DNA of 64,000 bases from an uncultured bacterium. Lineage in GTDB: Bacteria > Chloroflexota > Anaerolineae > J036 > Brachytrichaceae. Below the pieces are notes generated by a model. The model saw only the letters and a program-made list of their open reading frames with translations, searched no databases and was not told the origin of the DNA. Within the stretch, counting starts at the first letter, position 1. Each line of letters starts with the position of its first letter. A program made the translations under genes and the position numbers. This document shows positions 1 through 7,781 of the stretch, piece by piece. Location of the stretch: the NCBI GenBank assembly GCA_903921365.1, contig CAIXPS010000101.1:1-64000 (forward strand), read 5' to 3'.

Positions 1-165
1 CAACATGCTCTTGACCGCGGCGGCGTAATAGGTGTTGCCGAAGCCGTTCTGCGCCAACTGGAAGAAGTTCAATGCGACAGCGACCAGCAGAATGATGGCA
101 AGCGCGACGAGTTCCCCGCGCTGCCTGAGCGCGGTTGTTTGATGGGGTTGTGATGACGGCGTCAT
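1..165 (-). CDS. Glycosyltransferase family 39 (ArnT/PMT-like), N-terminal fragment
   Basis: Only the first 55 residues are in the window; the gene runs off the left edge. The peptide has a short polar N-terminus, one membrane helix (LVALAIILLVAVALNFF) and then NGFGNTYYAAAVKSML. That last motif resembles the opening of bacterial family 39 glycosyltransferases, where 'N(G/W)xxNxYYAAAV' precedes a large periplasmic loop. Such enzymes are polytopic membrane proteins that move a sugar from a polyprenyl-phosphate carrier to an acceptor. The ATG at 165 lies 32 bp past the stop of the upstream lactonase-like gene, so it is probably the last gene seen of the sugar module. The family call rests on one motif; substrate unknown. 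Confidence 0.6.
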   Translation of the reverse strand, partial: MTPSSQPHQTTALRQRGELVALAIILLVAVALNFFQLAQNGFGNTYYAAAVKSML

Positions 166-197
166 CAGGGTATCGGCCGTTTCTGCCCATTCATTAT

Positions 198-2180
198 TCA
201 GATCAAGTCGAGACGCGCAACCGCATAGGGCAACAGCGCCAAGGTGATGACGCCGTTTATCAACTCACGGTGATTACCCGCGCGGTGCCGGAACGCGTGC
301 GGCGACCGCATGGCCTCTTCCGCGTTCGTCTCATCAATGATCTTGACCGAAGCGACATTGCCGGGGCATGCGACCGCGACCTCCTGCGGCGCGTTCGTCA
401 TGTTCGCCACGATCAGGCGGAGCCGCCCGTTCTTCTGCAAGGCCAGCCCATCAACGCGCAACGGGTCGCTTGATACAGTCCCCACGACGTCGCCGCCGGA
501 GAACTCGCCGGCATCAGCGAGGATGTGATAAAGCGGGAAGACCGCGCCGGGGAGCGAGGGGAACAAGTCAGGTTCAGATGAACCTGTTTCGGTTTCCATG
601 ACGCCGCGCCAGCCGGTCGTCTCATAGTAAGTCGCGCTAAAAGCGCCGCCCTGCGATAAGTATTTGATGCTGCCGGCCGTCCACGCGGCGCCAAATAACG
701 CCATCTGGCGCGGGTCGACCTGTGGGGGCAAGTGACCCGGTGGCGTTGCTGGTACTGCGCCCGTGGCGTACGGGTTGAAGCGCGGTTTGAGCGTCACGGG
801 ACTGACGACGATAGGTTTGCCGCCCGCCACGTGCCGCGCAGTCGCAACGACCGTCGCCTGGGTCTGCAACGTTTCCATGAGCGAGGCGTTGTCGAAGGCG
901 TGCGACTGCGGGTTCATCGCCAGGCAGGCCATATCCAGCAACGCATACGGCGGCGGATGGTTCTGCATGAAGATGAAGTCGGTATTTGTGCCGGAGGCAA
1001 ACTCGGCGTCGGGGTTAACCGAGGCCAGGTGTTGCAGCGCCAACAGCACCGCGGGCTCGGTCATGGAGGCGCGCGTCGACAACTCGACCTCGGGGTAGAT
1101 CAGCCAGCGGATGATGTCCGGCTGGAGTTCGTCGACCAGATTCGCCAACTGCCGCAAGGCCACCCCACCCTCAGGCGCGACCAGCACCGCTACCTCCAGC
1201 GGCACTCCCAGTTGGCGCGCATCCGCCTCGGCGCGGCGGAGCGCGTCGGGATAGGCGGGGTCGGATAAACGCAGATCGACGCGCAGGTGGCGCAGGTGCA
1301 ATGCCTTTAATAACGTCACTTCCTTGTGCGTCAATGGCTGGGCGTGGCTGGCGACGCCGAGGCCAATATGCGGCAGGCTCGTCGCGATTTCTGGTTGCAG
1401 AGTGAACGTGAGCGGGCGTAGTTGTGGTGCGGTGGCCGCCTTAGCATTAGCGCTATCGCGGATCACTGCCAGCCGGATGGTCTGCTCGACGCGCGTCCCG
1501 GCAAGAATCTGCGCCGGGAACGGGAGATGCAGTGGCGTGCAAAAGGTCTTATACGAGGCGTCGGTCCAGTTGCGCTGATCCTCCATCTCGAAGACATCGC
1601 CGCTGAACTGCACCTCGGCCCACACGCCCGGCGCGGCCTCGTGTCGCAACGCCTGCATGTTGGCAAACGGCTTCACCGGTTGATCCGGGACGATGTATTC
1701 CGGCAACACGCCCTGCTCTGTGGCGCCATCGACATGCGTGACCACGCAACTGGCGCCCGCCGCACCCGCAGGATGCAGGACGCAGAAGCCGATGCGGTTC
1801 TTCATAAAGGTCGAGCGCGCCACGCCCGCCATGCGGAAGGCAATGACGCCGCCAGCATCGCCGTTGATATCGGCCTGCCAGGTGAAGTCGATCTCGTCGC
1901 GGATGTTCTCCACCGTGTAGGTGATGTGGAATGAGTCCGCGCCGATATCGACGCTGCTTTGAGTCCCGTTGGGATGACTCGCAGAGAAGGACGGCGCAAC
2001 CGTGCCCCAGTTGCGGTCGCGGACGGCCACAGTAATGCGCCGCAGCACCTCGACCTCGCCGAGTTTGATTGCGCGAAGATCGCCGTTTTCATAAAGCAAG
2101 GTCAACGGCCCAGCGCGCAACGGAACTCGTTCGCCATTGGGTTCGGCGCGACCATAGCGCAGGATGTTGGGTGATTGCAT
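198..2180 (-). CDS. apnL: D-apionate lactonase-like protein
   Basis: A 660-residue soluble protein without signal peptide. The N-terminal half (RYGRAEPNGERVPLRAGPLT, then VAVRDRNWGTV, MEDQRNWTDASYKTFCTPL and FCVLHP) matches my recollection of ApnL, the lactonase that opens D-apionolactone to D-apionate in apiose catabolism. The middle is TIM-barrel-like and the C-terminus a beta domain, as in that family, and the length is typical. It sits 19 bp after a GH35-like hydrolase and downstream of an MFS transporter, so release, uptake and oxidation of a sugar is a plausible joint role. No apiose dehydrogenase or later apionate gene is visible, so substrate identity is inferred. Part of the coding sequence (1954-1974) is a copy of a dispersed palindromic repeat. 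Confidence 0.72.
   Translation of the reverse strand: MQSPNILRYGRAEPNGERVPLRAGPLTLLYENGDLRAIKLGEVEVLRRITVAVRDRNWGTVAPSFSASHPNGTQSSVDIGADSFHITYTVENIRDEIDFTWQADINGDAGGVIAFRMAGVARSTFMKNRIGFCVLHPAGAAGASCVVTHVDGATEQGVLPEYIVPDQPVKPFANMQALRHEAAPGVWAEVQFSGDVFEMEDQRNWTDASYKTFCTPLHLPFPAQILAGTRVEQTIRLAVIRDSANAKAATAPQLRPLTFTLQPEIATSLPHIGLGVASHAQPLTHKEVTLLKALHLRHLRVDLRLSDPAYPDALRRAEADARQLGVPLEVAVLVAPEGGVALRQLANLVDELQPDIIRWLIYPEVELSTRASMTEPAVLLALQHLASVNPDAEFASGTNTDFIFMQNHPPPYALLDMACLAMNPQSHAFDNASLMETLQTQATVVATARHVAGGKPIVVSPVTLKPRFNPYATGAVPATPPGHLPPQVDPRQMALFGAAWTAGSIKYLSQGGAFSATYYETTGWRGVMETETGSSEPDLFPSLPGAVFPLYHILADAGEFSGGDVVGTVSSDPLRVDGLALQKNGRLRLIVANMTNAPQEVAVACPGNVASVKIIDETNAEEAMRSPHAFRHRAGNHRELINGVITLALLPYAVARLDLI
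1954..1974 (+). repeat. Dispersed palindromic repeat, copy in the ApnL-like gene
   Basis: CTGCTTTGAGTCCCGTTGGG with one mismatch to the other copies. It is read by the gene in the minus frame as HPNGTQSS. Confidence 0.7.
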
Positions 2181-2199
2181 AGGCTTTCCGGCGTTGCGC

Positions 2200-3795
2200 T
2201 TACTCGTAGCGATAGACGGTGCATCGGGATATGGCAGTGCCGGCGTTCACGAGATACGCGCCATTGAGCGGTGCGGCGCTCTGCGTGTCAGCGGGGAAAC
2301 GCCAGTAGTCCCCACCCCACGTCTCATCGCCGTTTAGTCGCCGCAGCGGGGTCCAGACGCCGTTGCAGTAGGAGCCCTCATCGACCGTCGCGATGCCAGC
2401 CTGAGCCGGACCCAGTGTGCGCGGGCGAAACGCGACGCAGAATCCAAATCCAGCGCCGAGAAAAGCGTCCGCGCCGGTCGCGATGATCAACCCGCAACCG
2501 CGCTCGGCCTTGTAAGCAAACACCTTGTCGAGGCTGATCTGCAACTCGTACTCGCCCAGCGTGCGCGTCACTGTGGGATGGTCGGCATCGAGGACAAACC
2601 CGGTAATCTCACCCTTGCCTTGATGCTCCAGCAGGGTCGGGGCGAGTTGTTCCAGCACGCCGTAGGTGCGCGTGAGCACCCCGCCAGCGGCAGGGTCGAG
2701 CGAGTCAATGGCGAAGGGCGAGACGCCGATGGCGTCGTACGCGCCGACGGCCATGAACACGTTGCGCGCGCCTTCCTCATCGCGGCGCATCTCCGGGACG
2801 AAGAGCGGATTGCCGCGCCGGGTGTAATCGCGGCACCACTGCTCGTAATTGGTCTGGTAGATATCGGGCGCGAGCAAGTCGATGGTCGGCGCGCCGGCGC
2901 GCCAGATGTCGAGCACATGCGGCAGCGGCCCGCCACTCGGCCAGTTGCCCGGGACCTGATCGGCGCCGTTCAACCACGCGTTGACATACATCGGGAGGGC
3001 GTACTCGGCTTTACCGGCAGCCGCAATCGCGTCAATATAGCGAGCATAGCTCCATGCCATGAAGAGCTCGTCGGTCTCATGGCCGCGCCCAAACACTTCC
3101 TCCCAGCTTCCAGCAGTGCGCATGCCGGTGGACTGCCAGCGGTGCAGCAAAGGCGGGTGCAATTCATTGCGGTGCTGCCGCAGGTGCTCAAAGAGTTCCT
3201 GCGGCGCCGCGCCCGTAAACGCCTCGTTCGCAGCAGCGCAGCGATCGCGCGAATCCCCCAACACGCCAACCTCGTTCTCGACCTGGATCATGATCACGGT
3301 GTGATCGTCGCCGTCCACCTCGCGCAAGTGGCGCATCAGTGCGGCGAATGCCTTCGCATCGGCGTCGCGACTCGCGGGCGACAGCGTCGAGAGAACCTCG
3401 ATCGCTTTGCCATCCTCGCGCCGGACGCGCGGGAAACGCTTGTAGTCACGCTTGACCCATTCCGGGATGTAGCTGGACACGCCGTTCTTCCAACTTCCAA
3501 ACCACAACAGAACGAGCCGCAACCCATGCTCGCGCGCCTTGGTGATCAGGCCATCCACCAATGCGAAGTCGAAGCTGCCCTCGACCGGCTCGATCAACTC
3601 CCAGAAAACCGCTGCGAGCGCGGTGTTCAGGTGGAACCCGACCAGACGCTCCCAGATCGGGCGCATGTAGTCAAGGCTGGACGAGCTTGAATTGTGCAGT
3701 TCGCCGCCAATGACCAGAAAGGGCCGGTCATCGACGACGAGTTGAGTCGCCGTGCCCTGCTGTCGCAGGTGCGGAATGGATGTTGCGTGGGACAT
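2200..3795 (-). CDS. GH35 beta-galactosidase-like glycoside hydrolase (DUF5597 type)
   Basis: 531 residues, no signal peptide, so probably cytoplasmic. It opens with the GH35 motif VVDDRPFLVIGGELHNSSSS and continues with the (beta/alpha)8 barrel; ALAAVFWELIEPVEGSFDF is the usual second block. IQVENEVG carries the likely acid/base Glu and NPLFVPEMRRDEEGARN the likely nucleophile Glu. The C-terminal part resembles the DUF5597 beta domain of GanA-like proteins. Related enzymes cleave terminal beta-galactosides, but substrate varies widely in this subgroup. A TATAAT (minus strand, 3802-3807) lies only 6 bases before the ATG, so the gene probably also has its own leaderless transcript besides read-through from the MFS gene 18 bp upstream. 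Confidence 0.85.
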   Translation of the reverse strand: MSHATSIPHLRQQGTATQLVVDDRPFLVIGGELHNSSSSSLDYMRPIWERLVGFHLNTALAAVFWELIEPVEGSFDFALVDGLITKAREHGLRLVLLWFGSWKNGVSSYIPEWVKRDYKRFPRVRREDGKAIEVLSTLSPASRDADAKAFAALMRHLREVDGDDHTVIMIQVENEVGVLGDSRDRCAAANEAFTGAAPQELFEHLRQHRNELHPPLLHRWQSTGMRTAGSWEEVFGRGHETDELFMAWSYARYIDAIAAAGKAEYALPMYVNAWLNGADQVPGNWPSGGPLPHVLDIWRAGAPTIDLLAPDIYQTNYEQWCRDYTRRGNPLFVPEMRRDEEGARNVFMAVGAYDAIGVSPFAIDSLDPAAGGVLTRTYGVLEQLAPTLLEHQGKGEITGFVLDADHPTVTRTLGEYELQISLDKVFAYKAERGCGLIIATGADAFLGAGFGFCVAFRPRTLGPAQAGIATVDEGSYCNGVWTPLRRLNGDETWGGDYWRFPADTQSAAPLNGAYLVNAGTAISRCTVYRYE

Positions 3796-3801
3796 GCAGT
3801 T

Positions 3802-3807
3802 ATTATA
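3802..3807 (-). promoter_or_regulatory. Candidate -10 element of a leaderless promoter
   Basis: Perfect TATAAT on the minus strand, ending 6 bases before the GH35 start codon and inside the 18-bp gap to the MFS gene. Initiation 6-8 bases downstream would fall at the start codon itself. No good -35 hexamer is obvious, as it would lie in the end of the MFS coding sequence. Confidence 0.5.
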
Positions 3808-3813
3808 GGATCG

Positions 3814-5172
3814 TCAGGCGCGCTGCTCGACGCGCGGAAGCGTGAAGCTGAGAATCGCGCCGACGCCGGCGCAGATTGCCACAGCGCCAAACATGACGGG
3901 ATAAGCGGTGGCGACGCCTGCCGTGCCGGCGGCATCCAGCCACACTCCGGCCAGCACCGGCGACAGCCCCACCAACCCGCCTAATGTGTTCAACACGCCG
4001 ACGTAAATCGAGCGCTGATGGGCAGGCGCACAGTCAATCGTGTACCCGCAGAAACCGAGGACATAGGCGCGCGCAGCGGCGCCATCGAATGCGAGGATGA
4101 CGGCGAAGAGCGCATAAGCGAGCACCGGGACTGTCTCCAGCGAAGGGATGAGCGCCACGAGGAACGCAACCAGCGGCGCCGCCGCCTGGAGCACTGCCGC
4201 CGCGCGCACCACGCTCCGCGCGCCCCAGCGGCTGGCGAGCCAGGTGAACAAGGCGACGCCCAGGATGCCGCCGATGATGAACGCCAGGCTGAAGATGCCG
4301 ATGGATGTGTCGGGAAGCTTGAGACGGTCTTTGATGTAGACCACATAGAAGGCGGCAGCCATCGCCTCCAACCCGGTCAAAATACGCGCAAGCAACACGC
4401 GCCGGTAGATTGCGTCCACGCGCAGCCCATTGAGGACGGAACCGATGAACGAGCCTGAGCGCGCCGCAGCCGCGGCTGCGCTAGCATCCCCCTCCGACGC
4501 AGGGTTCTCTTCGTATGCGAACTGGAACAGTAGTGAGATGATGAACCCCAGCCACGCGCAGATGAAGACAACCGCATAATTCCGCGGAAAGGGCAGGCCA
4601 TCCGGCGAGAGCACGCGCGCCACCACAAAACCCGCGCCGATGCCGGTGATCGAGCCAAGCAGTTGCGCCCTGCCCAGAATGCGCCCGCGCCCGCGCGGCG
4701 ACAGGTTGCGGCTGAGCATGTCGAACCACCCGATGCCGGTGAAGGAGTCGAACACACAGAACACGACGATCGCGGCAATCATTAGAAAGACCGTCAGCAG
4801 GGGCGACTGTGCATTCGTGAACAGCAACCACAAGGCAAACAGCAGCATGGTCTGGCGGCCAATCAGGCTGTAGAGGATGACAGTCGGTTTGGTGCGGCGT
4901 TTGCCCTGCACCAGTCGCGCCGCGATCAGTTGCGGAAAGAGCGACGCCACGCCCCACGCCATCGCGATGATGCCGATCAACGTTTTGTCCGAAGTCAGCG
5001 TGCTGGCCAGGCCGACGAGGACAGTCGTGGCCGGGATGAAGGACATGCCGGTGAAGAAGCCGATCGTGTCCCCGGTGTAGGCGACAACATTGCGGCGCGT
5101 ATCCATGCGCGCAGGCGCGGGCGCGGGTGCAGCGGAATGCTGTGCAGGTTGTGATGTCATTGCTTGCTTCAT
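3814..5172 (-). CDS. MFS transporter
   Basis: A polytopic membrane protein of about 452 residues with roughly 12 hydrophobic segments. The loop PRGRGRILGRAQLLG and the inter-domain break after the sixth helix fit the major facilitator fold. The frame stays open upstream to 5397, but that extension would overlap the kinase gene ending at 5207 and reads as its antisense, so a start at the ATG 5172 (MKQAMTSQP) or 5160 is preferred; neither has a clear ribosome-binding site. It lies between a kinase and two carbohydrate enzymes in the same direction, so sugar import is a reasonable guess. Substrate cannot be read from sequence. Confidence 0.85.
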   Translation of the reverse strand: MKQAMTSQPAQHSAAPAPAPARMDTRRNVVAYTGDTIGFFTGMSFIPATTVLVGLASTLTSDKTLIGIIAMAWGVASLFPQLIAARLVQGKRRTKPTVILYSLIGRQTMLLFALWLLFTNAQSPLLTVFLMIAAIVVFCVFDSFTGIGWFDMLSRNLSPRGRGRILGRAQLLGSITGIGAGFVVARVLSPDGLPFPRNYAVVFICAWLGFIISLLFQFAYEENPASEGDASAAAAAARSGSFIGSVLNGLRVDAIYRRVLLARILTGLEAMAAAFYVVYIKDRLKLPDTSIGIFSLAFIIGGILGVALFTWLASRWGARSVVRAAAVLQAAAPLVAFLVALIPSLETVPVLAYALFAVILAFDGAAARAYVLGFCGYTIDCAPAHQRSIYVGVLNTLGGLVGLSPVLAGVWLDAAGTAGVATAYPVMFGAVAICAGVGAILSFTLPRVEQRA

Positions 5173-5206
5173 TCTAAAGAATTCAAAAACAATCATACGC
5201 GAAAAC

Positions 5207-6871
5207 TCAGGCGCGCTTGACAGGCAGATGCACCTCGACCGTTGTTCCCTGCCCCGCGACGCCTGTAATATGCGCCTCGCCCCCGATGGAGCGCGCCCGT
5301 TCGCGCATCCCAAGCAGCCCAATGGATTTAAGACTGCGCATGTCCTTATCCGCAATCCCGCGACCATTGTCGTGGATGCGCATCTGCAATTGCCCACCCT
5401 GTAATGCCAGACTGACCTCGATTTGGGTCGCTGCGGCGTGCCTCTGAACGTTGGTCAACGCTTCCTGGAGGATGCGGAAAGCAGTGGTGACCACATCGCG
5501 ATCCAGCGCCGGCGCCGAGCCGTCAGATGCAACGAGTTCGGACGCGTCGTGCCTAACGGATTCAGAAGCAAGGGTGAAGATGCTGCGTATACCTGTGAGC
5601 GCCTCAAACTCCTCAAGTTGCCACTCCACTGTCGCCGCCAGCCCGATATCATCCAGCATCGCCGGGCGCAACTGGGTTGCGATCTGGCGCACTGTCCCCA
5701 TACTCCCGTCGATCATTGCCAACATCCCACGAAGCCGTCGCCTGGTAGGCGACTGATCTTTTGCCAGGCCGCCGGCGTGCTCAACCTGACGTTGCAACCA
5801 CCCCACATCGAATCTTAACGCCGTCAGATTCTGGCCAAGCTGATCGTGTAAGGTGTGTGACAGGCTGAGCCGCTCTTCTTCGCGAATAGATTGCAGCCGC
5901 GTCGTAAGTTCGCGCAACTGCGCCTCCACTTCCTTATCTCTACTGAGATCGCGAATGCCCACCGCAACAACCGTCGCAGAAACGCCGACGGCCGGGTTCA
6001 GGCTGATCTGAACTGGGAATTCACTCCCATCCTTGCGCAGACCGCGCAATTCGAGATCGTTGCCCATAGGGCGAATCCTGGGGTTGGCGTTGTAACCCTC
6101 GCGATGGGCTAGGTGGACGGTGCGAAAGCGTTCTGGAATCAGGCTCTCGATCGACAGCCCCATCATTTCACCGCGTGAGTACCCAAATATCTGTTCAACC
6201 TGCGCGTTGTGCGCCACGATCAGGCCCGGTTCGTTCACAAAGAGCATGGCGAAAGGCGCCAGATCGAGCATCACCTGGAGCATCCTTTCCAGTCTCTCGG
6301 ACTCTTCGTCTTTATCAGATACTCCGTCGGACCGCGCCGGGATTGACATGGAATATTGTGTGGCCTGGCGCAACACGTGCTCCACCACGGCCCGGGCGGC
6401 GGGGTCAAGCGGCACCGGGAAACCGTTCAAACGAACTTCCTGCAGGGCAGGATGCATCTCTATGTCGCCAATGCGCATCAATAAGTCATCACGAGGTTGT
6501 GCCTGCGCGCCTGCAAGTAAAACACTCAGGCAATCGACGAGGGCTGTGATCGTAAACGGTTTGATGAGGATCGTATCCCTCCCAAAGGGAGTCAAAGCAG
6601 TCTCACCCAGTCGAGTCGCGCGATCCTTGAGCGCCTCAATTGTCGTCAGCAGAATGGCGGGCGCTTGCAGGCCTTGCTGACGCAAACGTTGAAACAGCGC
6701 CAGCGCCTGCCCGGTCGTCACGTCATCGTCAATCACGATGGCATCGCAAGCTATGTCATATCCGCTATCCTGTGGCAGCTGCGTGTGAACTTCGTAACCG
6801 GAGTCAGCGAGCGCCTGCTGGATGCCATTCACGTCATCCGATTCTTCCTGGATCAGCAGCACACGCGGCAT
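5207..6871 (-). CDS. Hybrid sensor: receiver-PAS-NarL-type histidine kinase
   Basis: 554 residues, no membrane helix. Residues 1-125 form a receiver domain (PRVLLIQEESDDV, AIVIDDD with the phospho-acceptor Asp, ILIKPF with the conserved Lys). A PAS domain follows (LDLAPFAMLFVNEPGLIVAH), then the HisKA_3 dimerisation box LSHTLHDQLGQNLTALRFD with the phosphorylated His, then a HATPase_c domain with DNGRGIADKD and GLLGMRERARSIGG. This is a NarX/DegS-type soluble kinase with the receiver at the front rather than the back. A GGAGG lies 8 bases before the ATG at 6871. It precedes the sugar transporter and hydrolases and may control them; its partner regulator is not adjacent. The codons at 6580-6602 are a copy of the dispersed repeat. 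Confidence 0.9.
   Translation of the reverse strand: MPRVLLIQEESDDVNGIQQALADSGYEVHTQLPQDSGYDIACDAIVIDDDVTTGQALALFQRLRQQGLQAPAILLTTIEALKDRATRLGETALTPFGRDTILIKPFTITALVDCLSVLLAGAQAQPRDDLLMRIGDIEMHPALQEVRLNGFPVPLDPAARAVVEHVLRQATQYSMSIPARSDGVSDKDEESERLERMLQVMLDLAPFAMLFVNEPGLIVAHNAQVEQIFGYSRGEMMGLSIESLIPERFRTVHLAHREGYNANPRIRPMGNDLELRGLRKDGSEFPVQISLNPAVGVSATVVAVGIRDLSRDKEVEAQLRELTTRLQSIREEERLSLSHTLHDQLGQNLTALRFDVGWLQRQVEHAGGLAKDQSPTRRRLRGMLAMIDGSMGTVRQIATQLRPAMLDDIGLAATVEWQLEEFEALTGIRSIFTLASESVRHDASELVASDGSAPALDRDVVTTAFRILQEALTNVQRHAAATQIEVSLALQGGQLQMRIHDNGRGIADKDMRSLKSIGLLGMRERARSIGGEAHITGVAGQGTTVEVHLPVKRA
6580..6602 (-). repeat. Dispersed palindromic repeat, copy in the kinase gene
   Basis: Minus-strand CTGCTTTGACTCCCTTTGGG, one mismatch in the core. 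It encodes ALTPFGRD in the receiver domain. Confidence 0.7.
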
Positions 6872-7150
6872 CGATACACCTCCGTTAAGAAATTATGAAT
6901 TGGGATGTATGAATTATGAAATTTCACCCTTCACCCTCCACACTTCATCCTTCATCCTTCATATTTCATACTTCATATTTGAGTCCCTTTGGGACAGACC
7001 TGATATGGTGATTTTATGGTGACAACAATGTGATTTCTGTGTGAACGCAGTGTTCGACAAGGCTGCTCCATTATAGTGAATAATGAATTGTGCCATTGCG
7101 AACGACACGCCATGGTGAGACTGCTTGTGTGGCGCGCTGGCGTTGCTCGA
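6872..7150. other. Gene-free region with short direct repeats
   Basis: The gap between the kinase and the terminator of the cupredoxin gene holds no credible gene. The kinase-proximal part (about 6885-6980) is an A/T-rich run of degenerate 7-8 bp units of the TTCATCC/TTCATAT type, followed by a copy of the GAGTCCCTTTGGGA repeat (6978-6994). A minus-strand TATAAT at 7070-7075 could be the -10 of a kinase promoter about 200 bp from the start, but no matching -35 is visible. Confidence 0.5.
6978..6994 (+). repeat. Dispersed palindromic repeat, intergenic copy
   Basis: TTTGAGTCCCTTTGGGA in the gap upstream of the kinase gene. Confidence 0.75.
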
Positions 7151-7156
7151 TAAAAA

Positions 7157-7185
7157 AACAACCGGCGAACACACGCCGGTTGTTT
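7157..7185 (-). terminator. Rho-independent terminator of the cupredoxin gene
   Basis: Perfect 11-bp stem AACAACCGGCG/CGCCGGTTGTT with a 6-base loop. On the minus strand it is followed by a run of seven T (complement of 7152-7158). It lies about 30 bp after the cupredoxin stop codon and closes the 7.2-24.9 kb array. Confidence 0.9.
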
Positions 7186-7212
7186 CACACTCTTTGGTTG
7201 ACGGTTAGGCGC

Positions 7213-7680
7213 TTATGGCGCGACAGTGAATTCGCCGCGCATTTTCAGGGTGTAGTGAGCCGCCTTGTTACAGAAGTAGATGTAGTGACCGGCATCAAGT
7301 TTTGCCGTCATCTCACCACCTTTACCCGGCTCAACGTCTTCAACAGACCCCACCTTGGTGTAGTCCTTGGAATTCTCATCAACTTCAGTGCCATCGCTGG
7401 ACATAGGCAATTTGTCGAGCGCAAGATCGGTCTTGACCAGTAGTATCTCGTGCTGGAGATCTGTGGCGTCGTTCTTCACAATGAACTTCACTTCTCCTGG
7501 CTTGATCTTGTCCCCTGTGAACTTAAATCCATAGGTTGTCAAACTGACGTTGACAACCTGTGGCGGCGCCGCGGTCGGGGTCGCCGCCGGCGCCGTGCTG
7601 CAGCCCACCATAGACGCTGCGATAAATGAAGTCGCAATGATTGCTTTGAGTCCCTTTGGGAAGGTCTTAACACTTTTCAT
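7213..7680 (-). CDS. Exported blue-copper (cupredoxin-like) lipoprotein
   Basis: 155 residues from the ATG at 7680, which has AGGAGA 9 bases upstream; the frame is open further but without a better start. A hydrophobic leader ends in SMVGC (Cys27), a slightly atypical lipobox, so it is probably a lipoprotein. A Pro/Ala linker precedes the cupredoxin fold. His77 (LQHEI), Cys137, His142 and Met147 (YFCNKAAHYTLKM) are spaced as type-1 copper ligands, so it should bind copper and carry electrons. It is the last gene of the exported array and a natural electron partner for the multicopper-oxidase-like proteins upstream, though that link is inferred. Codons 7-13 overlap a dispersed repeat copy. Confidence 0.85.
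   Translation of the reverse strand: MKSVKTFPKGLKAIIATSFIAASMVGCSTAPAATPTAAPPQVVNVSLTTYGFKFTGDKIKPGEVKFIVKNDATDLQHEILLVKTDLALDKLPMSSDGTEVDENSKDYTKVGSVEDVEPGKGGEMTAKLDAGHYIYFCNKAAHYTLKMRGEFTVAP
7641..7662 (+). repeat. Dispersed palindromic repeat, copy in the cupredoxin gene
   Basis: TTGCTTTGAGTCCCTTTGGG then AA; encodes FPKGLKA on the minus strand at the start of the signal peptide. Confidence 0.75.
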
Positions 7681-7781
7681 CACACATTTTCTCCTGTAAA
7701 CAACCAATCAAATTACCTGGTGTGCGCGCGTATGAATCACGCCACACTTTCGGCCCGTAAAAACCACCCGCTGAAATTCCG

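Noticed and set aside
5173-5397. N-terminal extension of the MFS transporter frame
   Set aside because: The stretch is antisense to the end of the kinase coding region and lacks a ribosome-binding site; transport proteins of this family do not need it.
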